Of a DNA stretch of 64,000 nucleotides, positions 28,910 to 37,936 are shown one piece after another; the stretch's first letter is position 1, and each line of letters starts with the position of its first letter. The DNA is from Streptomyces abyssomicinicus (GTDB lineage: Bacteria > Actinomycetota > Actinomycetes > Streptomycetales > Streptomycetaceae). Under the pieces are notes generated by a model. The model did not search any database. It was not told the DNA's origin and worked only from the letters and a program-made list of their open reading frames with translations. Location of the stretch: NCBI RefSeq assembly GCF_008974245.1, contig NZ_BBZI01000012.1, positions 1 through 64,000 on the forward strand. The letters are read 5' to 3'. A program made the position numbers and the translations under genes.

Positions 28910-29229
28910 CCAGGGCACCCGCGTCCCGTCACGGGGCGCGGGGAACCGTGCGGGCCGGGTCCGCACGGGCCGGGTCCGCACCGGCCCGGCCCGCAGGCCA
29001 GGGGCCCGGCCCGCAGGCCCGCACGGGGGCTGAGGGCCCCGCACGAGGACTGAGGGCCCGGCCGGTGCGGACCCGCGGGAGCTGAGGTCCTCGGCGTCGC
29101 GGCGCCGGCCGCCCCGGGGGAGGCGACGGGCCCCCGTCTCGCGGGGCGGTCGGCGGGGCGGCGCGGCCGGGCCGCTGGATAGGCTGGGCGGCGTCGTAGA
29201 CGCAAGACCGAGACCGCGAGGAGTACCAC
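28910..29229 (+). other. GC-rich repeat-containing interval upstream of tyrA
   Basis: No gene is seen. The first ~170 bp carry short direct repeats of GGGCCGGGTCCGCAC and GGCCCGGCCCGCAGG type and CTGAGGGCC copies. A TAGGCT hexamer at 29179-29184 may be the tyrA -10; GAGGAG at 29217-29222 is the tyrA Shine-Dalgarno sequence. Confidence 0.5.
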
Positions 29230-30315
29230 GTGAGGACCGCCCTGGTGATCGGCGCAGGCCTGATCGGAACGTCGGCGGCCCTCTCGCTGACCTCCCGCGG
29301 CGTCACCGTCCACCTGGACGACCACGACACCGACCGCGCGCGGACAGCCGCCTCCCTCGGCGCCGGCACCGACGCCGCCCCCGACGGCCCCGTCGACCTG
29401 GTGATCGTCGCCGTGCCCCCCGCCCACGTGGCCGGCGCGCTCGCCGACGCCATGGACCGCGGCCTGGGCCGCGCCTACCTGGACGTCGCCAGCGTCAAGG
29501 GCGGACCCCGCCGCGAGCTGGAGGCCAGGGGCCTGGACCTCACCGCCTACCTCGGCACCCACCCCATGTCCGGCAAGGAGAAGTCCGGCCCCCTCGCCGC
29601 CACCGGAGACCTCTTCGAGGGCCGCCCCTGGGTCCTCACCCCCACCCCCGGCACCGACACCGAGGTGCTCAACCTCGCCCTGGAACTCGTGTCGTTCTGC
29701 CGCGCCGTGCCGATCGTGATGGACGCCGACGCCCACGACCGCGCCGTCGCCCTCGTCTCGCACATGCCGCACCTGATGGCCAGCATGGTCGCCGCCCGCC
29801 TGGAGCACGCCGACGAGTCCGCCGTCCGCCTCTGCGGCCCCGGCATCAGGGACGTGACCCGGATCGCCGCCTCCGACCCGCGGATGTGGATCGACATCCT
29901 CTCCGCCAACCCCGGCCCGGTCGCCGACCTGCTCGCCGACCTCTCCGCCGACCTGGACGAGACCGTCCGGGCGCTCCGCGCGCTCCAGTCCGAGGACGAG
30001 ACCGCCCGCAAGGAGGGCACGAGCGGCGTCGAGGACGTGCTGCGCCGCGGGAACGCCGGCCGGACCCGGGTCCCCGGCAAGCACGGCAGCGCCCCCCGCG
30101 TCTACGAGGCCGTCGTGGTGCTCATCACCGACCAGCCCGGCCAGCTCGCCCGGATCTTCGCCGACGCCGAGCAGGCCGGCGTCAACATCGAGGACGTCCG
30201 GATCGAGCACGCCACCGGCCAGCAGGCGGGCCACGTGCAGCTCATGGTGGAGCCCCAGGGCGCCTCCCCGCTCACCCAGGCGCTGCGCGAGCGGGGCTGG
30301 GCCGTCCGGTCCTGA
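29230..30315 (+). CDS. tyrA: Prephenate dehydrogenase
   Basis: A 361-residue NAD(P)-dependent prephenate dehydrogenase of the tyrosine pathway. The Rossmann motif VIGAGLIGTSAALSL is at the N-terminus, the THPMSGKEKSGP motif lies near residue 112, and a C-terminal ACT domain (YEAVVVLITDQPGQLARIF, residues ~295-361) suggests feedback control by an amino acid. GTG 29230 has GAGGAG 7 bases upstream. It heads the tyrA-cmk-plsC-der cluster seen in actinobacteria. Confidence 0.93.
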   Translation: MRTALVIGAGLIGTSAALSLTSRGVTVHLDDHDTDRARTAASLGAGTDAAPDGPVDLVIVAVPPAHVAGALADAMDRGLGRAYLDVASVKGGPRRELEARGLDLTAYLGTHPMSGKEKSGPLAATGDLFEGRPWVLTPTPGTDTEVLNLALELVSFCRAVPIVMDADAHDRAVALVSHMPHLMASMVAARLEHADESAVRLCGPGIRDVTRIAASDPRMWIDILSANPGPVADLLADLSADLDETVRALRALQSEDETARKEGTSGVEDVLRRGNAGRTRVPGKHGSAPRVYEAVVVLITDQPGQLARIFADAEQAGVNIEDVRIEHATGQQAGHVQLMVEPQGASPLTQALRERGWAVRS

Positions 30316-30449
30316 GCCGCCCGCCGCACCACGGGCGGAGCCGCGCGGCAGGTCACCCGTGAGGGTGACCTCCCGGGGGCCGGTAACCTTGTCCGGGGCG
30401 CGTTCGCGCCCGGTCAGTACCGCCCAGCCCCAGGAAGGTGTCCGCCACC

Positions 30450-31142
30450 GTGGAAAGCGCCGCCCGTACCGCACCGGCAGTGATCGTCGCCATCGACGGC
30501 CCCTCCGGCACGGGCAAGTCGAGCACGTCCAAGGCCGTCGCCGCCCAGCTCGGCCTCAGCTACCTGGACACCGGCGCCCAGTACCGGGCGATCACCTGGT
30601 GGATGGTGACCAACGAGATCGACGTCGACGACCCGGCCGCGATCGCCGCCGCCGCGTCCAAGCCGGAGATCGTCTCGGGCACCGACCCGCTGAACCCGAC
30701 GATCCACGTCGACGGCACCGACGTCGCCGGGCCGATCCGCACCCAGGAGGTCACCTCCCAGGTGTCGGCGGTCTCCGCCGTGCCCGAGGTGCGCACCCGG
30801 ATCACCGAGCTGCAGCGCTCCATCGCCGCCTCGGCCGAGCAGGGCATCGTCGTCGAGGGCCGCGACATCGGCACCACCGTGCTCCCGGACGCCGACCTGA
30901 AGATCTTCCTGACCGCCTCCCCGGAGGCCCGCGCGGCCCGCCGCAGCGGCGAGCTCAAGGGCGCCGACGTCAACGCCACCCGCGAGGCCCTGCTCAAGCG
31001 CGACGCCGCCGACTCCGGCCGCAAGACGTCCCCGCTGGCCAAGGCCGACGACGCCGTCGAGGTCGACACCACCGAGCTGACCCTCACCCAGGTCATCGAG
31101 TGCGTGGTCACCCTGGTCGAGGAGAAGCGAGCCGCCGAGTGA
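30450..31142 (+). CDS. cmk: Cytidylate kinase
   Basis: A 230-residue CMP/dCMP kinase. The P-loop VAIDGPSGTGKSSTSK is at residues ~12-27, followed by LGLSYLDTGAQYRAITW, the lid and EGRDIGTTVLPDADLKIFL motifs. GTG 30450 is 11 bases after AGGAAGG; GTG 30438 lies inside that sequence and is unlikely. The stop overlaps the plsC start as GTGA, so the products are translated in a coupled way. Confidence 0.94.
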   Translation: MESAARTAPAVIVAIDGPSGTGKSSTSKAVAAQLGLSYLDTGAQYRAITWWMVTNEIDVDDPAAIAAAASKPEIVSGTDPLNPTIHVDGTDVAGPIRTQEVTSQVSAVSAVPEVRTRITELQRSIAASAEQGIVVEGRDIGTTVLPDADLKIFLTASPEARAARRSGELKGADVNATREALLKRDAADSGRKTSPLAKADDAVEVDTTELTLTQVIECVVTLVEEKRAAE

Positions 31143-31825
31143 GCGGAGGGACCGGCTCCGGCAGGACCGGCGGGCCGTCGCCCCGCGGGGCCGAGGTCGG
31201 CCGGCGCATCGGTGTCGGCCTGATGAACGGTCTGTGGCGCCCCCGCGTGCTCGGCGCGGGCAAGGTGCCGCCCACCGGGGCGGCCATCCTCGCCGTCAAC
31301 CACAGCCACATGCTCGACGGCCCCATGGTCATGGGCGTCTCGCCCCGGCCGACGCACTTCCTCATCAAGAAGGAGGCGTTCGTCGGCCCGCTGGACCCCT
31401 TCCTGCGGGGCATCGGCCAGGTCGCGGTCGACCGGGCCGGCACCGACCGCACCGCGGTCACCGACGCCCTCGGCGTGCTGGCCGCCGGCGGCGTGCTCGG
31501 CATCTTCCCCGAGGGCACCCGCGGCGAGGGCGACTTCGCCTCGCTGCGGGCCGGCCTCGCCTACTTCGCGGTCCGCACCGGCGCCCCGATCGTGCCGGTC
31601 GCCGTGCTGGGCAGCGCGGAGCGGCGCGGACGGCTCATATCCGGGCTGCCCCCGCTGCGCCACCGCATCGACGTCGTCTTCGGCGACCCGTTCGACGCGG
31701 GCGACGGCACGGGGCGGCGCACCCGCGCGGCGCTCGACGAGGCGACCGCACGCATCCAGGAACAACTGGCCGCGCACCTGGAAAAGGCCAGGCGTCTGAC
31801 CGGACGCCGGGTCACACTTGAGTAG
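31139..31825 (+). CDS. plsC: 1-acyl-glycerol-3-phosphate acyltransferase (PlsC family)
   Basis: A 228-residue membrane-associated acyltransferase of phospholipid synthesis. The HX4D motif appears as NHSHMLDGP near residue 52 and the substrate-binding FPEGTRGEG near residue 123. GTG 31139 overlaps the cmk stop. Position between cmk and der is conserved in actinobacteria. The acyl donor and exact substrate are inferred from the family only. Confidence 0.88.
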   Translation: MSGGTGSGRTGGPSPRGAEVGRRIGVGLMNGLWRPRVLGAGKVPPTGAAILAVNHSHMLDGPMVMGVSPRPTHFLIKKEAFVGPLDPFLRGIGQVAVDRAGTDRTAVTDALGVLAAGGVLGIFPEGTRGEGDFASLRAGLAYFAVRTGAPIVPVAVLGSAERRGRLISGLPPLRHRIDVVFGDPFDAGDGTGRRTRAALDEATARIQEQLAAHLEKARRLTGRRVTLE

Positions 31826-31885
31826 TGGCGCCCGCCCCGCGCGGCGCGCCACCGACCATTCGATGAGCAACGAGGTACCGACTTC

Positions 31886-33361
31886 ATGAACGACCAGATC
31901 CAGCCCGACGGCTCGGCCGAGTACGAGCACGGGGCGCTTGGCGACGCCGAGTACGCGGCGTTCATGGAGCTCGCCGCGGAAGAGGGCTTCGACGCCGAGG
32001 AGGTCGAGGGCGCGATCGACGCGGCCGGACACGGCCCGCTCCCCGTCCTCGCCGTCGTCGGCCGCCCCAACGTCGGCAAGTCCACCCTGGTGAACCGCAT
32101 CATCGGCCGTCGCGAGGCGGTCGTCGAGGACAAGCCCGGCGTCACCCGCGACCGCGTCACCTACGAGGCCGAGTGGGCCGGCCGCCGCTTCAAGGTCGTC
32201 GACACCGGCGGCTGGGAGCAGGACGTCCTCGGCATCGACGCCTCCGTCGCCGCCCAGGCCGAGTACGCCATCGACGCCGCCGACGCGGTCGTCTTCGTGG
32301 TCGACGCCAAGGTCGGCCCCACCGACACCGACGAGGCCGTCGTCCGCCTGCTCCGCAAGGCCGGCAAGCCCGTGGTGCTGTGCGCCAACAAGGTCGACGG
32401 CCCCAGCGGCGAGGCCGACGCCTCCTACCTGTGGAGCCTGGGCCTCGGCGAGCCCCACCCCGTCTCCGCGCTGCACGGCCGCGGCACCGGCGACATGCTG
32501 GACGCCGTCCTGGAGGCGCTGCCCGAGGCGCCCGAGCAGTCCTTCGGCACCGCCGTCGGCGGCCCCCGCCGCATCGCGCTGATCGGCCGCCCCAACGTCG
32601 GCAAGTCCTCCCTGCTCAACAAGGTGGCGGGCGAGGAGCGGGTCGTCGTCAACGAGCTGGCCGGCACCACCCGCGACCCGGTCGACGAACTCATCGAGCT
32701 GGGCGGCGTGACCTGGAAGTTCGTCGACACGGCGGGCATCCGCAAGCGGGTCCACCTCCAGCAGGGCGCCGACTACTACGCCTCGCTGCGCACCGCCGCC
32801 GCCGTCGAGAAGGCGGAGGTCGCGGTCATCCTGATCGACGCCTCCGAGTCCATCTCGGTGCAGGACCAGCGGATCGTCACCATGGCCGTCGAGGCCGGCC
32901 GCGCCGTGGTACTCGCCTTCAACAAGTGGGACACCCTCGACGAGGAGCGCCGCTACTACCTCGAGCGCGAGATCGACACCGAGCTCGGCCAGGTCGCCTG
33001 GGCGCCGCGGGTCAACGTCTCCGCGCGGACCGGCCGCCACATGGAGAAGCTGGTCCCGGCCATCGAGACCGCGCTGGCCGGCTGGGAGACCCGGGTGCCC
33101 ACCGGCCGCCTCAACGCCTTCCTCGGCGAACTCGTGGCCGCCCACCCCCACCCCGTCCGGGGCGGCAAGCAGCCGCGCATCCTCTTCGGCACCCAGGCGG
33201 GCACCAAGCCGCCGCGGTTCGTGCTCTTCGCCTCCGGCTTCATCGAGGCCGGCTACCGCCGGTTCATCGAGCGCCGCCTGCGCGAGGAGTTCGGCTTCGA
33301 AGGCACCCCGATCCACATCTCGGTCCGGGTCCGCGAGAAGCGCGGCGCCAAGAAGAAGTGA
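31886..33361 (+). CDS. der: Ribosome biogenesis GTPase Der (EngA)
   Basis: A 491-residue tandem GTPase required for 50S maturation. Two G1 motifs GRPNVGKS (near residues 58 and 233), two G3 motifs (DTGGW and DTAGI), two G4 motifs (NKVD and NKWD) and a C-terminal KH-like domain ending in basic KKK are visible. The first ~50 residues are an acidic extension compared with E. coli Der. ATG 31886 has a weak GAGG upstream. A strong hairpin follows 85 bp after the stop. Confidence 0.96.
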   Translation: MNDQIQPDGSAEYEHGALGDAEYAAFMELAAEEGFDAEEVEGAIDAAGHGPLPVLAVVGRPNVGKSTLVNRIIGRREAVVEDKPGVTRDRVTYEAEWAGRRFKVVDTGGWEQDVLGIDASVAAQAEYAIDAADAVVFVVDAKVGPTDTDEAVVRLLRKAGKPVVLCANKVDGPSGEADASYLWSLGLGEPHPVSALHGRGTGDMLDAVLEALPEAPEQSFGTAVGGPRRIALIGRPNVGKSSLLNKVAGEERVVVNELAGTTRDPVDELIELGGVTWKFVDTAGIRKRVHLQQGADYYASLRTAAAVEKAEVAVILIDASESISVQDQRIVTMAVEAGRAVVLAFNKWDTLDEERRYYLEREIDTELGQVAWAPRVNVSARTGRHMEKLVPAIETALAGWETRVPTGRLNAFLGELVAAHPHPVRGGKQPRILFGTQAGTKPPRFVLFASGFIEAGYRRFIERRLREEFGFEGTPIHISVRVREKRGAKKK

Positions 33362-33444
33362 CGACGCCGGTGGACTGACGCCGTCACGAGGTGACGCCCC
33401 GGTGTCCCGGACGCCGGGGCGGCCCGCAGGTGACGGAACCGGTC

Positions 33445-33494
33445 ACGACGCCCGAAGGGCGGCTCCCCTCAGGGGGAGCCGCCCTTCGCGTCGT
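33445..33494. terminator. Very stable bidirectional hairpin after der
   Basis: A 16-bp perfect inner stem (CGAAGGGCGGCTCCCC with GGGGAGCCGCCCTTCG) is extended by an outer ACGACG/CGTCGT stem. It sits between der and the convergent small gene and probably ends both transcripts. Confidence 0.88.
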
Positions 33495-33515
33495 CCGCGC
33501 GGGCCCGCCCGGCGC

Positions 33516-34001
33516 TCACTCTGCCGCGCGGGGGGCCGGTGGCAGCGCCACCTGGGGGGCCGTGTGCCGTCCCGCCCGCCCGCCGTGCGGGACGGACTGC
33601 CAGACGGCCGGGGCGGGACCGGCGGGATCCGCGGAACCCTGCGCCGGCTCCGCACCCCGCTCCGGCTCCGGCTCGGGACGCGCGCCGCCGGTGGCCAGCC
33701 TGCCGACCCGCTGCCAGGGGGAGGGCGCCGACTGCTCCGACGCGTGCCGCGCGGCGTACGCCCCGGCGGAATAGCCGCCGGTGAATCCGCCGCCGCTCCC
33801 GTGCCCGTACCGCCAAGGACCGCCGAACGCGAGACGCTCCTCGCCGCTGCGGTCGCCCGGCAGGGTACGGAAGGACCTCACGTACTCGGCGATCAGGGCG
33901 TCGTAGATCGGCGTCGCCGACGGACCGTACGCGGAGTGGGCCGGGCGGGCGGACGGAACGGACGGGAAAGGCTGACGGCGGGAGACTTCGTAAGCGTGCA
34001 C
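33516..34001 (-). CDS. Conserved hypothetical protein, Gly/Pro-rich
   Basis: A 161-residue protein I cannot assign. Residues ~25-60 (TPIYDALIAEYVRSFRTLPGD) look ordered; the rest is Gly, Ala, Pro and Ser-rich. GTG 34001 is chosen because the upstream codons to TTG 34028 have no start signals; no Shine-Dalgarno sequence is visible for either. The TPIYD motif near the start occurs in several Streptomyces-only hypothetical proteins (from memory). The convergent strong terminator after its stop supports a real transcription unit. Confidence 0.65.
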   Translation of the reverse strand: MHAYEVSRRQPFPSVPSARPAHSAYGPSATPIYDALIAEYVRSFRTLPGDRSGEERLAFGGPWRYGHGSGGGFTGGYSAGAYAARHASEQSAPSPWQRVGRLATGGARPEPEPERGAEPAQGSADPAGPAPAVWQSVPHGGRAGRHTAPQVALPPAPRAAE

Positions 34002-34168
34002 ATAACGACAAACGACCCCGCAGCCCAACGGATGCGGGCTGCGCCGGGAATTCGCAGGTCACCCGAGGGAGTGAAGTTCCACCGCAGCGCGTGCGCGCCG
34101 GAGGTCCGCGCGCTCCGCGCACGCCGGGCGGGGCCACGCCCAGGCGTACGACCGTGCCGCGGAGGACG

Positions 34169-34987
34169 TCAGATGCCCGCGAGGGGCAGTGCCGCACCCA
34201 CCAGGACGCCGTTGGCCGCCGCGCGGTCCAGGGCGCCGCGGAGCAGGTCCTCGCGGGGCTGACGGCCGATCGAGCCGACCGGGGCCGCGAACATCAGGAC
34301 CTGCTGGTTCTTGTTGGCCGCGGTCCGCCAGCCGTCGGTGGCCTGCAGCGGCCGGTGCGCCTGCCACCAGGCGACCGGGGCGCCGCCGCCCACGCCCGGC
34401 TGGAGCACCGCGTGGAGCTGGCCCATGGCGAGCAGCACCGACCAGCCGTGCAGCACCGGGGGAGCCTGGTTCAGGTCCGTCACCAGCTGGAAGCCCTGCT
34501 CGATCAGCAGCGGCAGGAACTCGTCACCGGGGCCGGTGTTGCCGGGCCGGGCGATGGCCGAGGTGGGCTCGACCACGATCGCGGCGTGCAGCTCGCCGTT
34601 GATCAGGACCAGGCCGCTGGTCACCCCGAGAACGGCCTGCTCCGGCGCGGCCCTGCGGACCCCGTCGCCGGCCGACGGGGCGGGGACGGTGGCGGCCGGG
34701 GCGGGCTCCTGCGCGACGCCCGCCTGGCGGACCGCGCCCTGCAACTGCTCGTCGCTCACCCGCACCACCTGGGACGGCAGGCAGCCGGCGTGGGCGAAGG
34801 CCAGCACGGCGGTCTCGTCGCCGACGAACAGGACGGTGCTGGTGTGCTCCTGGTCGGTGTCGCCCGGGGTGCGGCAGGAGGTGCAGTCGTAACTGCCGGG
34901 CGCGTTGTCTCCGGCAAGCAGCCGGTCGGCCTCTTCGTCACCGATCTCGGCGCGTACGTCATCGCTGACATCGAGCATGCGCGGCAC
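34169..34987 (-). CDS. Conserved hypothetical protein with SseB-like C-terminal half
   Basis: A 272-residue protein of unknown function conserved in Streptomyces. A CTSC motif (residues ~36-39) and a further Cys near residue 68 (AGCLPSQVV) could bind a metal or form a disulfide. The C-terminal half (residues ~125-270) resembles an enhanced-serine-sensitivity/SseB-like mixed alpha-beta fold, a weak suggestion. GTG 34987 follows AGGGAG by 6 bases; ATG 34978 and 35011 are alternatives. No membrane segment is visible. Confidence 0.75.
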   Translation of the reverse strand: MPRMLDVSDDVRAEIGDEEADRLLAGDNAPGSYDCTSCRTPGDTDQEHTSTVLFVGDETAVLAFAHAGCLPSQVVRVSDEQLQGAVRQAGVAQEPAPAATVPAPSAGDGVRRAAPEQAVLGVTSGLVLINGELHAAIVVEPTSAIARPGNTGPGDEFLPLLIEQGFQLVTDLNQAPPVLHGWSVLLAMGQLHAVLQPGVGGGAPVAWWQAHRPLQATDGWRTAANKNQQVLMFAAPVGSIGRQPREDLLRGALDRAAANGVLVGAALPLAGI

Positions 34988-35316
34988 GGGTGGCTCCCTA
35001 GGGAAGGACATGGGTGGGTGGACGGAAACGGGCCGGACATTCCGGCTCACTGTGAGAACAACGGGCCGCGCGGTGCGGGGGTAACGGCCGACGGCGAACG
35101 GGAATCCGAATCCGGGCCGCGACCGCCGCGCCGTGGCGTGCCCCGGAGGGCGTTCCGCGGCGGGGACGGGCGGGCCGTGGCGCTACCGCGTAACCGGGGA
35201 GGCGCGGGCCGGGGCACTACCGCGGAACCGGGGAGGTGTGGGCCGGACGGGTGAGGGGCGGTCCGCGGCGCGCGGCGCGGCCGGGCGGCGGGCCGGGGGC
35301 GGCCTAGCCTGGCCCG
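34988..35316. other. Divergent intergenic interval with a two-copy direct repeat
   Basis: No gene is seen. Two 31-bp direct repeat copies (ACTACCGCGGAACCGGGGAG type) occupy 35182-35212 and 35216-35246 with a 34-bp period. TAGCCT at 35305-35310 is the -10 candidate for the rightward gene. Confidence 0.55.
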
Positions 35317-35994
35317 GTGCCCCGTGTGTCGCTCATCAGGCGGTCGCGGACGGCCGGGCCGGGCGCCTCCGCGACCTGCCCCGCCCTCCTGGCCGTGCCG
35401 GCCGTCCCGGCCGCCGTGCCGGCGCTGCCGGCCCTGCTGGCCGTGCTGGCCCTTCTGACGTCGTGCACGCCCTCCCGCCCTCCTGAGCCCGCGCCCGGCC
35501 CCCCGGCGCGGGCCCCGCGGGTCTGCCCGCCCGGCCAGTGGCCCTGGGAGTGTGTGGCCGAGTGCGAGAGCAGCGGCCGGTGGCACGTGAACACCGGCAA
35601 CGGCTTCTACGGCGGCCTCCAGTTCAAGCACTCCACCTGGGTCGCCTTCGGCGGCCCTGCCCACGCCGCCCGGGCCGACCTGGCCACGAAGCGGCAGCAG
35701 ATCCTGGTCGCCGAGAAGGTGCTCGCCTCCCAGGGCTGGGGCGCCTGGCCGGTCTGTTCCGCGCGCTACGGGCTCAAGGGCCGGATGCACGTGGTGAAAC
35801 GCGGCGAGACGCTGGCGGCGCTGGCCCGGAAGTACCGGGTCACGGGCGGCTGGCGGACGCTGCACGGGCTCAACCGCTCCCTCCTCGGCGACGATCCCGG
35901 CAGGCTGGTCGCCGGGACCTTCCTGAGGCTTCCCGCCGCCGCGGGGCCCAAGAGCGCCGATGAGCTCTTCGGACCTCCGCTGGAAGAGGCGTGA
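35317..35994 (+). CDS. Rpf-like transglycosylase lipoprotein with LysM domain
   Basis: A 225-residue exported protein. A long Ala/Leu/Pro-rich segment (residues ~20-49) ends in the lipobox LTSC with Cys50, so a lipoprotein is predicted. Residues ~68-145 are a resuscitation-promoting-factor-like transglycosylase domain (WPWECVAECESSGRWHVNTG, with the catalytic Glu in AECESSG), which cleaves peptidoglycan. Residues ~155-205 are a LysM peptidoglycan-binding domain (HVVKRGETLAALARKYRV). GTG 35317 is 6 bases after TAGCCT with no Shine-Dalgarno sequence, so leaderless translation is likely. Confidence 0.88.
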   Translation: MPRVSLIRRSRTAGPGASATCPALLAVPAVPAAVPALPALLAVLALLTSCTPSRPPEPAPGPPARAPRVCPPGQWPWECVAECESSGRWHVNTGNGFYGGLQFKHSTWVAFGGPAHAARADLATKRQQILVAEKVLASQGWGAWPVCSARYGLKGRMHVVKRGETLAALARKYRVTGGWRTLHGLNRSLLGDDPGRLVAGTFLRLPAAAGPKSADELFGPPLEEA

Positions 35995-36286
35995 GAGGGT
36001 GAACGGTCCTTTCCACGACACCGCGGAAGCCCCGCCGGGACGGTTTCGGAGGAAATTCCGCGCACGGTCCGGCGGATATGCGGAGGGCTACGGAACGGCG
36101 AGTTCCGAAAGGTCCGGAAAAAGCCTCCGGAAAAGCGTTTGATACCCGTCGGGAACCCTCGAACGGGTGACAGGTCGGGCCCTGTGGCCGATGGGGGATC
36201 CGTGACAGAAGTGTGACAGGACGCGATCCGGCCGAAGGCCGCGGCGGGCTTTCCCGAGCGGGTGCCCACCGCCTAGCGTGGCGGAC

Positions 36287-36502
36287 ATGGCATCGATTCC
36301 CACTCCGGACGAGGAGCCCCAGGACTCCACCGACGCCTATGTCGGCATGGACGCCGAGGAGGCCGAACGGCGCGCCGGCGGACGCGGTTGGTCCACGGTC
36401 CGCAGGCTGCCGCCCGGCGCGATCATCACGCTCGAGTACCGCGTCGGCCGGCTGAACTTCGAGGTCGACGGGGGGCGGGTGGTCCGCTGCTGGAAGGGCT
36501 GA
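36287..36502 (+). CDS. Peptidase inhibitor I78 family protein
   Basis: A 71-residue protein of the I78 (potato-inhibitor-like) serine protease inhibitor family: residues ~35-71 contain VRRLPPGAIITLEYRVGRLNFEVD, which fits the family core. No signal peptide is present, so it is probably intracellular or released otherwise. ATG 36287 lies 7 bases after TAGCGT (36274-36279), indicating a leaderless mRNA; GTG 36278 overlaps that hexamer. The ~290 bp upstream (35995-36286) hold no gene but repeat TCCGGAAA and GTGACAG words. Confidence 0.85.
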   Translation: MASIPTPDEEPQDSTDAYVGMDAEEAERRAGGRGWSTVRRLPPGAIITLEYRVGRLNFEVDGGRVVRCWKG

Positions 36503-36511
36503 GGACACGGC

Positions 36512-36543
36512 CGAGGCCCCGCTCCCGGAGGAGCGGGGCCTCG
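36512..36543 (+). terminator. Terminator after the I78 inhibitor gene
   Basis: CGAGGCCCCGCTCC and GGAGCGGGGCCTCG form a perfect 14-bp stem with a CGGA loop, 9 bp after the stop codon. Confidence 0.9.
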
Positions 36544-36708
36544 AGTGTGTTCGTGGGCGGGCCCGGAGGGGGCCCGAGGCATCTCCCGGTCTCCCGGTCC
36601 CTCGGCGGGTCTCCCGGGCCACTCCCGGCCGCCGGGTCGGGCGAGGCCGCGCAGGCGACAAGGGGCCGGGGCGGGCCGCTCGGGCGGCATCGGGCCGGGC
36701 CCGGCCCC

Positions 36709-37725
36709 TCAGGCGACCGGACGGGCGGAGGACGGCTTGGAACGGCCCGGCGCCTCCGTGTGCGGCGGACGGCTGCCGCCGGCCGGCGCGGCCCCCGGTC
36801 CCCGCTCCGGGCGCACGGCGTGCGGGCCGGAGGGCAGCAGCATCGGTCGCCGGGAGCGCCGGCCCGAGTCGCCGCCCGCAGCGACGGGGCGGCGGACCAG
36901 GGGAGCCAGGCCGCCGGAGGTGCCGGTCACCGGGACGGAGGCGTGGTCCTTGCCGAAGCGGCGGACCAGCCGGTCCCACACCGTGTCGCGCAGGTCCAGC
37001 AGCCACCGTTCGGCGCGGGCGCCCAGCGGCTCGAACAGGGGCAGCGCCAGCAGGACGAGGACACCGGCCACCCAGCCCAGCAGCACGTCGCTCAGCCAGT
37101 GGGTCCCGAGGTAGACGGTGGTCAGGCCGACGCCCAGGGACATCACCGCCGAGAGCGCGGAGAGCCAGCGCCGGGCACCCGGACCGGAGGCCAGGTAGGC
37201 GAGTATGCCCCAGGTCACGACCGCGTTCGCGGTGTGACCGCTCGGGAAGATGTCCCCGCCGAGCCACATCTCGTTCGAGCCTATGGTCGTGGCGTAGTGC
37301 GGCCCCAGACGGCCCATGCCGATCTTGGCGGCGCCGACGGTGACGTTCAGGAGCAGCAGGGCGATGGCGAAGGTGATCAGCGGGCGGAGGGTGTGCTGGC
37401 GCCAGGAGCGCCAGCCCAGCCAGGCCGCCACCATCACCGCCGTGGGGCCGCGCTGGCCCAGGACGACGTAGTAGTCGAGCCAGGCGTGGATCTCGGGCCA
37501 CTGCTGGTAGGGGCGGAAGAACATGACCTGCCAGTCCAGGCGGACCAGCCAGGACGTGGTGATCACGGCCCACACGACGGCCGCGTAGCAGCCCAGGCAG
37601 GCGGCGACCAGTGCGTACCGGTGACGGCTCATCCGGGGCATGCCGAGTTGGACCGGCCGCTCGGGCTCCCGGTCCAGCCGCGCGAACACCCGGTCCAGAC
37701 GGGTGAGGCTTCGTTCGGTACGCAC
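36709..37725 (-). CDS. PAP2-superfamily membrane phosphatase
   Basis: A 338-residue integral membrane phosphatase of the PAP2 family, with about six hydrophobic segments. The three catalytic motifs are seen: KIGMGRLGPHY (K-x5-6-R-P type), PSGHT, and GTHWLSDVLLG (the last with His and Asp). Substrates in this family include phosphatidate, undecaprenyl pyrophosphate and related lipids; the sequence does not decide. The C-terminal ~80 residues are Pro/Gly/Arg-rich and probably cytoplasmic. GTG 37725 is preceded by TAACGT 7 bases upstream on this strand, so a leaderless start is likely; ATG 37788 is an alternative. Confidence 0.87.
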   Translation of the reverse strand: MRTERSLTRLDRVFARLDREPERPVQLGMPRMSRHRYALVAACLGCYAAVVWAVITTSWLVRLDWQVMFFRPYQQWPEIHAWLDYYVVLGQRGPTAVMVAAWLGWRSWRQHTLRPLITFAIALLLLNVTVGAAKIGMGRLGPHYATTIGSNEMWLGGDIFPSGHTANAVVTWGILAYLASGPGARRWLSALSAVMSLGVGLTTVYLGTHWLSDVLLGWVAGVLVLLALPLFEPLGARAERWLLDLRDTVWDRLVRRFGKDHASVPVTGTSGGLAPLVRRPVAAGGDSGRRSRRPMLLPSGPHAVRPERGPGAAPAGGSRPPHTEAPGRSKPSSARPVA

Positions 37726-37936
37726 CCAATCGACGTTACAGCGGGTGAGAGCACGACCCGGACGGATCAAGGGCTTTGTGATGACCATGTGATGTGGGGT
37801 TCCTCTCACACCACCGCTTGTCCGGGAATTCACCGGCCCGCCGTTTCCCGTTGTGTTGCGGGAGAATTGGACGCGCTTTCCGGGGAAAGGGATCCGGTTG
37901 GCCAATTCATTTCCGGCCGGTGCGGCGGAACGCAAT

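Noticed and set aside
33391..33774. 127-residue plus-strand frame after der
   Set aside because: It runs through the strong terminator hairpin and lies antisense to the small conserved gene.
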